Shown: positions 13,163 through 25,775 of the stretch, in pieces | How positions within the stretch are numbered: the first letter of the stretch is position 1 | Layout of the letters: each line of letters opens with the position of its first letter | Assembly: GCF_910592395.1 (NCBI RefSeq) | Contig: NC_088311.1 | Span: forward strand, 64,501 to 128,500 | Reading direction: 5' to 3' | Length of the DNA stretch: 64,000 nucleotides | DNA from: Lineus longissimus | Taxonomy: Eukaryota > Nemertea > Pilidiophora > Heteronemertea > Lineidae | Made by a program: the position numbers and the translations under genes | The notes under the pieces: model-generated | What the model was told of the DNA's origin: nothing | Seen by the model: only the letters and a program-made list of their open reading frames with translations | The model's database searches: none

Positions 13163-14743
13163 AACCCTTAACGACGACCGAAAACCGCGGGAGGAAAGTA
13201 CATATGTAGTTTAAGAAGCATAAAGAATGATAGTTATTTTGCTCCATGACAGGTCATAACGATGAACCTCACTGATGGCCATTCATATCTATTGCCCTTT
13301 TTCTTAATTGTTTCAACCAAAGCCAATGTCAATGGAACCTTCCATTCAAAACCTTCCATATCCATTCAGCCACATGTGGCATCGAGACGTGTGGCATCGA
13401 CACCATTCCTGAAATGACTCGATGTCTCTTCTAGCAAGATATATGCAGGTCCAAATGTCATAACATTAATCTATGGGGTAATACATGTATTTGGTTGGGT
13501 GGCAAATTCCTCTCTGACAGGCATGCCTCGCACGCCTCGCATTGAGCATTTAGGCCAGGATATGCTCTGCGGTAATATCATAGTTACGCCAGTCACTGCA
13601 TCAAGCGAAGCATTTATCAAGTTATATCGTGTTTTTGCATTGGTGGATCTGCTTGCAGCCTGACTCGTAGATCTCTCCACTAATTGATTAACACCTTGGA
13701 TTCTTTATCGCCCAAGTATTGTCGAAAGAGCCAATAATGAGCCAAGCTAGCTTACGTGCCCTCTAGTCCATATTTTAGAAACAGTGTGAAGAGAACTGAT
13801 CTAGAGAGTGTAAACATGTGATTGCCTGATCTAAAACATTGGAATGGTAACAGAATTTATCAATGATCGAGGCATGTACCACACCTCATAGTAACGTAGC
13901 ATTAATTTTCACTCAACGCCTCACTTTTGCGGCGGCGGTCTTTGATTTTCCATCGAGATATGGACGGTGAGTATCGTGTTAGATTCGATGGAAGGGAGCC
14001 ACAGTGAAATAGTGTTTTTATCAGCCATAAGTTTGGTGCAGACAACTCGTTAAATGTTAGGTGTGATAGAGTTGAAATAAACACCACGCATTTACACTAC
14101 ACGTGGTCTCTGCACTGCAATCGAGAGCGGGGAGTTGAGATAAAATGTACCAGAGCCAGAGCTAGAGTCACAAAACACCTTATACATTACCTGAATGGCA
14201 TGCATGATATTCATCTATCAATGGAAGTGCTTCTGTCAGGAACTGAGACAAAAACTACTTTCTATTAACTTCCATATTAGCAACTATTTTCACAGTAACA
14301 GTAATCAATAACCAACCAGATACGGTAACAACTAGATGAATTCTCGTCGAAGTGAAAATGCTTGTACCATAGACCATATTCATTTGTCGTTTAAGACACG
14401 TATCGACTTTGCTTTATCAGCATGACAACTTCTCAAAGAATATGCCAATGTCTGGTCTAGCCATGGCAAACTGAACTCTTCCATTAGTCACCGTATGTAA
14501 CTGTAGTATTATATCCTGTGGGTTGAATGTGACCAAAACAATGCTACATCGAGCTTGGCGACAACATGGGCAAAATAGATTCCACGGTCACCGCATACGA
14601 TTGTTTGCGCACCACTTATTAATTCTTCATCTCTCCCTGACCAATGAAACCATGTTGCTGAAATAAGCTAAAATTGGATCAACGTCTCAAAGTCCTCTGC
14701 TCAACATCAACACGGGACCCACGCCGGGATCTTTCAATATGCT
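13163..14743. other. Intergenic stretch, nothing recognised
   Basis: No supported gene. The 13.36-13.41 kb part has a small direct repeat (GTGGCATCGA). No family match. Confidence 0.4.
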
Positions 14744-15235
14744 ATTCAAAGAAGAGCCCCGTGGAGATGGGCATGAAAGCCATTACTCGTGCTTACGAAT
14801 CTCAAATACTTGTAAAAGCTATTCAAAGAAGAGCCCCGCGGAGATGGGCATGAAAGCCATTACTCGTGCTTACGAATCTCAAATACTTGTAAAAGCTATT
14901 CAAAGAAGAGCCCCGCGGAGGTGGGCATGAAAGCCATTACTCGTGCTTACGAATCTCAAATACTTGTAAAAGCTATTCAAAGAAGAGCCCCGTGGAGATG
15001 GGCATGAAAGCCATTACTCGTGCTTACGAATCTCAAATACTTGTAAAAGCTATTCAAAGAAGAGCCCCGCGGAGGTGGGCATGAAAGCCATTACTCGTGC
15101 TTACGAATCTCAAATACTTGTAGAACCTATTCAAAGAAGAGCCCCGCGGAGGTGGGCATGAAAGCCATTACTCGTGCTTACGAATCTCAAATACTTGTAG
15201 AAGCTATTCAAAGAAGAGCCCCGTGGAGGTGGGCA
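14744..15235. repeat. Second 77-bp tandem repeat, six copies plus a partial
   Basis: A unit starting ATTCAAAGAAGAGCCCCG and running through GGGCATGAAAGCCATTACTC recurs every 77 bp (starts at 14744, 14821, 14898 and so on to 15206). Copies differ at only a few sites (CGCGGAG versus CGTGGAG; GAGATGG versus GAGGTGG). The unit is unrelated in sequence to the 77-bp array at 3.4 kb. Confidence 0.95.
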
Positions 15236-16318
15236 AGCTCTGATACTTGTGCCAAATACTGATTGGTATTCACAGAGGGATGCAGGATCTAGCATCACGA
15301 TCCATCATGAACGCTTCCGCTGGTCATCAACAACATAGCAAGCATTGCCCACCACAGGTTTCATCGCATTGCCTAATGCAAGCCGACATGTCATGGTCAC
15401 GACAAGCTGCTCATTCTGTCAGGTTAATGGAGAATGCCAGTCAAGGGAATGGCCTTCGGGTAATGACATGCCACTGACTGGTCGTGACCAACTCCCAAAA
15501 CCTGTTGATGGGCCCTGCATACAATGAGTCCAATGACATTACTGTACCTCTGGGCAATCACTGATGAAATGCCCTAAAAGAAACGTGTGAAACAAAGCAC
15601 CTGCTACGGTATATAATAATACAGTCTATGAACAAATAGAAGACGATCAATAATGACAATACATGTAATTAAAATGTGAGTCGAACCAGGTGATGAACCA
15701 TGTTTTACAACCGAACACCAATCAACCAATGCAGCCTTATCCTAGGGTTGATAACGGGGATCACGGGTTAATCTCAGTCATAACCAAAGCATTCTCTGGA
15801 CTCTTTTTCTTTCCAAGTAAGTCCAGCAACATGAATAATTTATGACAACACTCATAGTGTAGCACATCATTTTTAAGTGCTAGGAAACATATACCGAGAG
15901 AATTTATCAGTTCTTTGAACATTTAGTCGTTTTGATCTGTAGTACAATACAAACGTAGAAAACCTATCTGAATGGCAGGCTGTAAGATAAGATACAGTAT
16001 ATATACCTTACTTACATGTTACACTAGTATATCCCTTCTGGTAGTCAGAGATATATCCCTTAGCAGCAGAGTAATCCGATCGAGTGAGCGAGTGAATACC
16101 TTTGGGATAATCCTTGGTGGATGGAGGCAACTATGATTAATCCGTAGAGTACTTGTCGAACATCATTCAACAACAAACCTGACAGAGATCGGCTGCAGTC
16201 CCGTTCAGTACCAGCAGGCTCAGCCACACTGTTGCCTCGGGTTTGTATAAAATCTAGTGTGGAATAATTGATAGAACGGGCCATCGATCAGCTGTGTCTA
16301 CGGAACATCAGAAACATA
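15236..16318. other. Intergenic stretch, nothing recognised
   Basis: No supported gene. The frames at 15247-15527 overlap each other in different phases and have no domain similarity. Confidence 0.4.
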
Positions 16319-17005
16319 CATGCATATTCATGGAGCCGATGGGACATTCGCAACAAGTGACTGTTAACACGTTAAAGGTACATCGACATGTGCATGGAGC
16401 CGATGGGACACTCGCAACAAGTGACTGTTAACTCGTTCAAGGTACATCGACATGTGCATGGAGCCGATGGGACACTCGCAACAAGTGACTGCTAACTCGT
16501 TCAAGGTACATCGACATGTGCATGGAGCCGATGGGACACTCGCAACAAGTGACTGTTAACTCGTTCAAGGTACATCGACATGTGCATGGAGCCGATGGGA
16601 CACTCGCAACAAGTGACTGCTAACTCGTTAAAGGTACATCGACATGTGCATGGAGCCGATGGGACACTCGCAACAAGTGACTGTTAACTCGTTCAAGGTA
16701 CATCGACATGTGCATGGAGCCGATGGGACACTCGCAACAAGTGACTGGTAACTCGTTCAAGGTACATCGACATGTGCATGGGGCCGATGGGACACTCGCA
16801 ACAAGTGACTGTTAACTCGTTCAAGGTACATCGACATGTGCATGGGGCCGATGGAAGACACCCAACAAGGGACTGTTAACTCGTTCAAGGTACATCGACA
16901 TGTGCATGGAGCCGATGGAAGACACCCAACAAGGGACTGTTAACTCGTTCAAGGTACATCGACATGTGCTGCACGGAGCAGATGGCAGACTCGCAACATG
17001 CACGG
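16319..17005. repeat. 64-bp tandem repeat, about ten copies
   Basis: The unit runs through CATGTGCATGGAGCCGATGG, then GACACTCGCAACAAGTGACT, then a GTTAACTCGTTCAAGG segment; CATCGACATG starts at 16381, 16445 and 16509. The left-central copies are nearly identical. The right-hand copies change to GGAAGACACCCAACAAGGG, and the last one (about 16970-17005) is scrambled. The pattern is of a homogenised core with decaying edges. Confidence 0.95.
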
Positions 17006-18140
17006 AGCGAGTGATTTCCAACTTTACATTAACTGCCATACATATCATTGGAGCATGTGGGACAAATGTATGATAAAGAGGTAACAGATGTTCTGTTGTT
17101 GGCATACTGACGTCGAAAGGTTTTAGCAAGGACATTTCATGACTCTGCGTGGTGCCCACTGGACACTTGCAAATGTATAAAGATCAGACAAGCCTGTAAA
17201 CATTGGTACCGAATGGATTCCAGACACCTTGGTCCTTGGGACATATTCATTCTCACAGAATGACCTTGTAAGAAGGTTTAAACCCAAAGACCAATCATTG
17301 ATAGGTTGAACATCCTTGGACAGATGGAGAAAGGCCGCACATCCGTTGATGTTGGTCGTCCTGTAAGTCATAGGTCAACAGTGATGGAGGAGCTGAATGG
17401 TGTCCAATACCCACACATCAGCTTCGTCTATTCACCACTGCTCGCCATGTAGCAAGTGAATCGGAACTTAGGGACATGTCTTGGTCAAATTATTCCCCAC
17501 AGAGCATCTTGCTCTTGCTCCCATTTTGTACTCGTGTAGTACTTGTAACCTTCGGAAACGGAAATGAAGTAATTCGGTTTAGATGCAACCTCTAATTAAT
17601 GATTCTCATATATTACTTGTGCCCCCTCCATGACTGCACGAACTGATCAATGATGGCTGAAAAGGAGCCGTGTAACAACTTTTGCTACGGAACCATCATT
17701 GAGGCAGGCCCAATTCAGGTTGCCAAGTCAACAACTCAGCAAACAGTTCCCTTGCACTTTCATGCAGCTCCAGGCCATCCATGGCAGCGATAGACCTTGG
17801 CAGTGATAGTAACGAAATCAGAGAACAACCAATTATCTGATCGGATCATTTAGGCAATCGCTGCTACCCTATCATATTTCATTCGCAGCAACTACCTCTT
17901 TACCCAACTGACTGGCCTTTATCTTTCCCGGGCCATTGTCTTCGATCGACTGGAGCCATTGATTCCCAATAATCTAAGAAGATCACGGCATGTCATGGTA
18001 AATTCGTCACAGGCGGCCGAGATCGATCTGATACTCCCAAGAGAGAGAATGCTATTGAGTTTTTCTTAATTAATGTTGTGGGTCTCCAGTTATCGCCGGG
18101 ATAGTAATAAAAGATGATTGGTAGCAAATATGACAGCACA
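17006..18140. other. Intergenic stretch, nothing recognised
   Basis: No supported gene or repeat boundary. Confidence 0.4.
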
Positions 18141-18590
18141 TTAATGTTTTACGTTCGGCCTGATGCAGTTAAAATGTTGACAGTGAAGGTTAACAATAGT
18201 CTGCTTTACGGGTTGCCGGAGATGGCTGTCACATATCTCAAGCGTATTCAAAACAGAGATGTGAAACTTGTGAGCAAAATGCTTCACATGCCAGTCCTCC
18301 TGCAACTCCACTCGCTGGCTGGTAAGTCTCGTTTTGTTCTTAACATTCTCCTGCAATCCTACAAGGATGTTCCTCAAATCAACTCGCCACATGAGATTAG
18401 CTCAGTGCTCCTAGCCTCAACTACAACCTAAGCACACCTATATAGACCTTGTATGGGGACATAAGTTTTCAGGCGAGTGACCCTTTTTTGTGGAACCAGC
18501 TCTCGTCCCCTCTCACTCTCAGGATGGCAAACTACGTCAGCTCTTGAAAAGACGTTGGTTTTGAGAGACCCGATGATTTGAGAGTTTGGC
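18141..18590 (+). mobile_element. Decayed non-LTR retrotransposon (CR1/L2-like) reverse transcriptase C-terminus
   Basis: The plus-strand translation contains VNNSLLYGLPEMAVTYLKRI followed by QNRDVKLVSKM, then LQLHSLAGKSRFVLNILLQSYK. This is the C-terminal pattern known from CR1/L2-clade LINE reverse transcriptases (NSLLYGLP...LQRVQN...LHWLPV...KILLLTYK). After a stop at about 18430, a second frame reads SFQASDPFLWNQLSSPLTLR, the FSxxxPxLWNxLP tail that follows it in such elements. The piece is short, frame-broken and lacks the catalytic FxDD core, so it is a dead 5'-truncated relic. Confidence 0.75.
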
Positions 18591-21500
18591 GCCTTGTTTA
18601 TGATGAATGATAGTAGTTTGAACTTTCCTGCTCGAGAACGATCTTGCAATTTCTTGTGGAGCCAAGAGACTTATTATAATAGTACTTTCATCATTCCAGG
18701 CTCCTGCTTTTGATCGAACGTAAGCAGAAGCTGAGCAGCGGATAGTGGTTATATCCCAAATTACTGAGCAAACAGTGAAACATCCATGAACATTAATCAG
18801 TGAAACGACGTCCATACTTCAGGCTCGACAACCACTTCCGACTCGCATTTAGCATTATTTCAGGTTCTCCTCAATAAAATCCTTTGATTTCCCTGAGTCT
18901 TTTGAAGACAATACAAATCAATCAATTTCATAATCAAATTTCGTTTTGTTTTACGATTCGATAATCACATGATCATGTTGGGGCTCCGCCAGTTAATTCA
19001 GTCATCGTGTTTCGTCGATATAAATCTTCAAAGGAGAAGGGTTCAGCCGTCGGTCGATATATAAAACACTTTGTTCCCAGTAGTACTACGCCCATTCATC
19101 CATGATAGGGATACTGCCCAATTTGCGTAGCTGGGGTAAAGGTTCACCTTGCGTACTATTGAAGTAGATGGGGTTCGTGGAAGGAAAGGTTCACCCGGCA
19201 CAGAGCGGCGTACCGTGCCCATTCATCTATATCATTCTTCCAGTCAATTAAGATCGCTCCACTAAGATGAATGATGGATGGTGACGGAGTTAATCAACTT
19301 CGAGTAGCCAAGCAAAAGAGCAATGACGGTATTTTGGACCTGGCATTGCTACAATTACCCACTGGCGAGTACATTCTGTAGTATTGAAGAATAGCCAATG
19401 AAAACAACAATGACCATGACACTAGTAATAGTATTACTACATACCCAAGTGTTTTCACGTTTTTTCAAAACGTTACACTGGGCTACTAACATAAGCTCGA
19501 AGCACAGGGAGGTATGTCAGCCAGAATGTCCCTCTGAAATGTATTTAAGATCCTATGTGAATAAAAAAAAATTTTGTTGGCGAAGTAGGTAGGGTCAGGT
19601 CATTCTCCCATAATCCCTGCTGGCACTTTACTCAGGAATGCCATCATATCATTGCCTATTGAAAGAAACATTGGTAACCTCGTGAGGGTTTGATTGAACA
19701 GAGGCACGCTGTGAGACGAATCGATTTTTATCGAGTAATTAACACTTGGTTGTGTTTGAACCGGTCGCTAATGTGGTAAGCCGCTCTAATCTGCCACCTG
19801 TTGTTCATGTTGTGATGATAAACGTGCACTGAATGAACAATGACTAACACAATGGTTTCTGTTGTGTTTGATTGGTGGAAGGAACGCACAGTGAATATTG
19901 ACCAATCCACATTGTGTATTATATTTCCTCGGCTCAGCCATCTTTCCTCAATCAAAATAGGTACATTTGTTTTCCATAGCTCATTCTTTATGGGAGAAGT
20001 GAAACCAATTAATTGCAATGAAATCATACATACTGAGACGTTAGGAAACATTACTGGGGGAGACTGGAGCCTTCTCAGTTTTGGCCGGCAACTAGTATAT
20101 ATAGGAGAAGAAGTCTCCAAGATCTGACCCAACCACCGAAGTAGGAAGCCAGCGACAAGCCAATTTGGCGTGGAATAATAATCGGAATTCTAAATATGAC
20201 TCCCATCCCAGATAGTGCAACCCCACACCCTCTCAGAGGTCTCCAGTGAACACGAGCCGGATGCCTCTTCGCAGTCACTCAGAGGTGAACAGATGAAAAC
20301 TTCTAATCAAGCTATAAATTGGAGCTGGTGATGACCTCGAGCTCTTCTCTCTTATGCGACGGCTCCTTCGAAAAGAAACCAACATTTCATTACTTTAAAT
20401 CAATTGGTTGCGACACTTGCGACCTTTGGCTATCATGAAAGAGATAGCAACTTCAATTATATTTGACTATTCCCGTGATGCCGCTGATGATTGCGGTATT
20501 GCGTGTGCTGTCGATAGTGTAACGGGTGTGATGTGGGTTTAATCGGCGAAACACATGTATTCTTCATTCTGAAAGACAGGCCAACAAGCAACTGGTCTCA
20601 GCCGACACCCAATTAAATGGGAAAACCTACAACAGAAAGAGGTTGGTTAACACTCCACGCGACATCAATCAGGTTTATCTACGGTACTTTAGCTCGAAAG
20701 GGGAAATCAATGGGGGGGGGGGGGGGGGGCTGGAGATCTGGGTGCGTGTCCCGCAATGTGGAGGGGCTCTACATCTTTCAGCAAAACTGAACCGAATTGA
20801 AATGAGGTTTCGCACTCGTGGCCGTCGTGAAGCTCTTCTTCACATTCCTGCTATCTATTCGACTTGCCAACAACAAACTATTGTGTCAGTTAAACAAAGC
20901 AACCAGGACAATTCCCCGAAGCCACTACTTACTGAGGATCAAGTTAATTTACTCCTTGGAATTGCAAAGAAACAGTCCACCGTTTGTTCTGGAGGGGCCT
21001 TGATGAGGGTAATGGCGGAACAGGTTGAAAGGCTGCGGGAGGAGCCAGCAGCATGAATCATCACGGATGGTAATTGGCGTTGTTTTTACAACAGCGCCAG
21101 GCGTTATGAGCAAAGACACGATAAACCAGGCTTCTGGGTAATGACCTCTACTTCTGCATTTAACTGCTCTGTGAGTCTGCGATGGGAAAGGAGTGTCACT
21201 TTGTCATTTCACGTGTAAGATGCGAAGGCAGAAATGGAGAGGTTAAGAGATAGCCATGCCGATATATAGAAACACTCAAGGTACAATAATTTGCTGCCCT
21301 CATCAGTGTCAGAAACTGCATTAAAAAGGAGCTCCCTTCACATGGCACCTTGTTCATTTTTCCCCTCTGAAATACGAACATGCAGCTCAATAGAGGCAAA
21401 TAACCTTGCGTGGCATAAGTCAGTACAACAATCAACTTGTCTCCGTCAGTCAGCTCGAGCCAATAGCCTGGAGACGACTGGTCAAGTTGGAGTGTTTAAC

Positions 21501-24287
21501 CTAGAGCTAAAAGGACCTTCTTAAAGCTGTGACCTGAGCTAGATATGCACGCAGCTGACCACGCGGGAACAAGGAGCGATTTTGTACAACTATCTCAGTA
21601 GCTATGCCAGATACAAATTATAAAGGATTTTCATATTCATTGAAGTGTAATAATTATGAAGGTGTCAGAATTCACTTTCTGAAACTCGCCAAAGACAGAT
21701 TTCAACCATATCAAGTTATCATCAAAAGGGGCATGGTGAAAACAATGTTATGACGTCCTATATCATGTAAAAAATACAACTGCAGAAACGATGTAAGACT
21801 ATCTATTTCTTTTTGCCGATGGGCTCTAGAGATACAACCTGGTTGGACTATTGGATTCATTCAAACGTATTCAAGCTCGCCATTCCCAACCTCTTTGTAA
21901 GAACCTGACCAGCTTCAAAGAGAGATTCTTTCATCAGAAGAGGCAGCTGTTGGGGACATGAAATGTAATCGTAGGCCTACTTAGATCTTCTCTTCGTAAA
22001 TGACAAGGGCCGGTTGCTATGGCTTTTGTTACGTCATTCTACAAAGGACCCAGATATCCATGTTATCCCAAGAGCCAGCTGTTCATCATTTTAAAGCACG
22101 GAGCTTCATATTTCAGACCAACTAATCATCTTAACTGATTTCAAAATATATTGGTGCTCAATTGTAATCCCATTTTGGCAACCCATGGTGACCTACGGTT
22201 CCTCTCTAGATGAAGTCATCCTTGAGCCAGTACATTTGATGAGTAGAGGAAAAGTTGAATTGTTATCGACCGAACCAAATGATATCAACACTGAATGCCC
22301 CCGTCCATGCTTTTTCCAGCTCAGTTCAACTTTTACATCAAAAACGTATCTGATCTGCGATAATTGGGGAGCCTTCTTATTCTTCAGCGTTCGATGTTTT
22401 GATTAGAAGATTTGGTATTCCACATTTTTTACAAAATGTAGTTTCAGAGTAAGTAGCTGCGGCCAAATTCCCAGTGAATGTCTCTCTGGCATGTCAATAT
22501 ATGACAAGGTGGGAATAGAATAAGTGTCAAGAAGTACCATAGGTTCTAAGAATAGATCGATATCTCTTTATATTTACCGGAGCGGGACTAATTTATCATT
22601 TGAATGTGTCAGAATATGACATGGGGAAGATTCATGTAGTGTGCATGCAGAGGTAGGAGTCCAGGTGATAGCTAGCTGAAAAAAATCCCGTCCTTCCGCA
22701 AAACTTGCATTGTTTATTCAACTGAACGCTGGATGTCATGCTCAGTGCTCTTTACATCTTGTCCTAACACTTTCAAGTTAATCTCGATGATACAGAACAT
22801 TAGTTCATCATGTCTTCAGGCGCAAACAATGCCTAGTTTTCGGAGCAAGGTGGTATTCTTGTCAGAGTCCTCACTGACCACTTCAAATTTAAAGCAACAT
22901 ACAAAATGTTGCCGTTTTTGGACTTACCCATCTGACCTCCCCTGGCAGTCATGGTTGCCCTAATATAAACGCATGCATCCACTACGATAAACACAACCGG
23001 TTGCAGAGTGCTATGAAATTCACCGTTATATAAAGAATGCTTGGCACACTGTTTGCTAATAATGAACACCGGGATCCAATTAGCTTTGGTGCGTCATCAT
23101 CAGGCCTCAAGGCAAACCTAATGATTGACATTAAACCAAAAAGTCTTCACTTCATTTCAAAGATAGATTCCATCTTAGACGGAATCACCATAACGTTGTA
23201 AAGCACTGCAGATCTAACAGCCAGTGAGCTATTCTCACTTGAATGATACAATAATTGAGTCACAACAATAGTTCATTCATGTAGTGGACAAATAGACACA
23301 AGTGCACTTTAGAGAAATGGTCTTGGCAAACAACGTCCTCGCATCAATAAGGAATCTGGTTGTTGAATGGAAGAAGATATGGTGTCTTCAACATGACGGT
23401 TATATCATTGTCAGCCACATACTCCCTACGACACTTTGTATCAACACAGAAACACAGAGGCTGACCTTACCGTAATCATTTCCGATCCTTTCCGCGCGAC
23501 CTACAACCCGCCTTTTGGTAGCCCACTTACCTTTAAAAGCAGCGACTTACATATCGGTATTGACTTTTGGGGAATGCAGACAACCGGAAGTTGTCTGACA
23601 GACACCAGATATTGATGGGTATATGATCTTGCCTTTCACCATTTGCAAGTGGACATCGATCGATACCCAATATCGTCGATATGAATATTCCACGTCGTGG
23701 TTTAAATGGCCATTGGAGATTGCCTACAACCCGGTGTAACATCTGTTCGGTCGTTCCCCACTATTTCCGTGTTTCCATGCAATAGATAGCTTAAAAGGTC
23801 GTGACTTTTTAGTAGGGGAAACACCGAGAAGGGCGTCAATTTATCTTGCAGCGTTCCCAAACAATGAGGGGAAATACTCAAAAATGTTACGCTCAGTTGG
23901 TTGAAAGTAATCTTCTTTGCCGAATAAAATGATCGGTAACTATCATTGCCATCGTAATTAGTTATTAGCCAGTAATTTGTCGATCAATATTCTTATTTTT
24001 GTGCTGATAGATTGATAACTAGGCCACGACTCAATTCATTTGCTCAAATGTACTCCATTTATGACTGCAGATCTAATTACTCGAGCCATGAGACGAATCT
24101 CACGAAAAACGGGTGGTATTGTGTTGCCTCTACTTCCAAATGGAGCGCTTTTTTCACTGATTAGCAATTTTAATATCTCGCAGTATTTGTGCGGTTCGTG
24201 TATTTTCTGAAAACAGCCTGCTAAGTTGAAAATCCGGGGACAAAATGCATGATTAGGTTTTCCCGCCAAAATTGTTGAACTTTTTCA
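18591..24287. other. Gene-poor stretch, no supported gene
   Basis: Nothing with family similarity was found. A run of 18 G lies at 20712-20729. The frame at 20643-21056 (137 codons) spans this G run and shows no recognised domain. A conventional gene with small, unfamiliar exons could have been missed. Confidence 0.4.
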
Positions 24288-24512
24288 TAAGTTTCAAATT
24301 CTGAAAAATTTTCAAAGGCAAAATTTTTTGGGGGCTGATGATGGTGATTTTCATTTTGAACAGAAAAAAACAAGTGAAAAAATATTCGGACTTAGAAATT
24401 TTTTCATCTTTCAGAGTTTAAAATTCTGAAAAATGTTCAAAGTCAAAAAAATGTTGGGACTGATAATGTTTCTTCAATTTGAGCAGAAAAAAACAAGTGA
24501 AAAAAGTGTTTC
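24288..24512 (+). repeat. AT-rich dispersed repeat, copy 2 (two tandem sub-copies)
   Basis: It contains two successive versions of the unit that begins CTGAAAAATTTTCAAAG, passes through GGGACTGAT, and ends GAGCAGAAAAAAACAAGTG. The sub-copies are about 125 bp apart. It is in opposite orientation to the copy at 13.0 kb and the same orientation as the copy at 31.5 kb. It ends abruptly before a GC-richer segment (24515-24570). Confidence 0.8.
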
Positions 24513-25417
24513 GCCAGCTTCGCTATTTTGCCGCTACGCGGTGCGTTAGGTCCTCGCGTTTACGTGCCGAGAATCCAGGCAAAGGCTAAGAATACACTCA
24601 TTGTTGCTGCCTCAATCGATTTTATGGCTATTGACAGCTGATGACGTCAGTGATCTTGTTTCGCGTCATCAGGAGCCAGGTTTCCTGTTCGAAGGTCGCT
24701 ATGATGACGAAGAACGGGAGCATTGTTCATGATTACGATCATAATCTTGCTGTTGTAATATTTGAAGATGCCACTACAAGAATGTGGTCAGTTCATATCA
24801 CTATCTGAAGTAGAACAGGTTCCTAAAATTTGTGATACAGTCTTCATCCCCTCCCATGATTCACTGGTGGTGTGAACGACCGCCTCATTAATAACTAAAG
24901 GAACTTCTTTGTCAGGTCTTTCCCAATCCTAATAGATACAAATTGCTTGAGACGTTACCACTTAGCCATGACTTACGTGGCTGACCATGACAAATGTAGG
25001 CCCAAGGGCTTCTGCGGATGACATTATCCTCTCGTTTTGGCTTCATATCATGATCGCCTGTCAGCATGCATATACAATGTTCCAGTTAGAGAATAAAGAC
25101 TGGCAGGTTTATTCAAGAGTGTTTACTGCGAATTATTCAAGCAGGGGAATGGGACACTGGGGAGAGAATATGAGATGAATCGGGCGTATATTGTACGTAG
25201 GTGAGAGGTTTATAGTTCAAATATCAATCATTTTGCGTCTATGATTAATACAGATATCAATATCCCTTGGAGACCAAGCTGGACATTTGGAGACATGGTA
25301 AACGTTACAACCTTTCAACTGTTCTTGGATGACACAACGACAGGGTGAGATAGGTTCGAGTGTTCGCTATTGAAAAAAAAAACCTTGGTGGTCAAGATGG
25401 CGGCCATGTTGGTTGAT
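24513..25417. other. Intergenic stretch, nothing recognised
   Basis: No supported gene. Base composition shifts to GC-richer over 24515-24570, directly after the AT-rich repeat. Confidence 0.4.
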
Positions 25418-25775
25418 GTAAAACTGCCCAAGTCACATTTGTTTGATTTAGGCGTAAGGTAAATCCAAGCTTGACTTAGGCAGTTTTACATTTGTTTGAT
25501 TTAGGCGTAAGGTAAATCCAAGCTTGACTTAGGCAGTTTTACATTTGTTTGATTTAGGCGTAAGGTGAATCCAAGCTTGACATAGGCAGTTTTACATTTG
25601 TTTGATTTAGGCGTAAGGTGAATCCAAGCTTGACTTAGGCAGTTTTACATTTGTTTGATTTAGGCGTAAGGTGAATCCAAGCTTGACTTAGGCAGTTTTA
25701 CATTTGTTTGATTTAGGCGTAAGGTAAATCCAAGCTTGACTTAGGCAGTTTTACATTTGTTTGATGTAAAACTGC
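25418..25775. repeat. 53-bp tandem repeat, six copies
   Basis: A unit holding ACATTTGTTTGATTTAGGCG, AAGGTAAATCCAAGCTTGAC and AGGCAGTTTT recurs every 53 bp (TTAGGCG at 25448, 25501, 25554 and onward). Copies differ only at GGTAAATC/GGTGAATC and GACTTAGG/GACATAGG. The array is bracketed by two GATGTAAAACTGC motifs in the same orientation, whose last ten bases (GTAAAACTGC) are the reverse complement of GCAGTTTTAC inside each unit. Confidence 0.95.

Noticed and set aside
14744-17005. Regularly spaced repeats that might be taken for CRISPR arrays
   Set aside because: Units are head-to-tail with no unique spacers, and the surroundings are eukaryotic with spliced genes.
20643-21056. 137-codon plus-strand frame
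   Set aside because: It crosses an 18-G run, has no recognised domain and no splice or UTR context.
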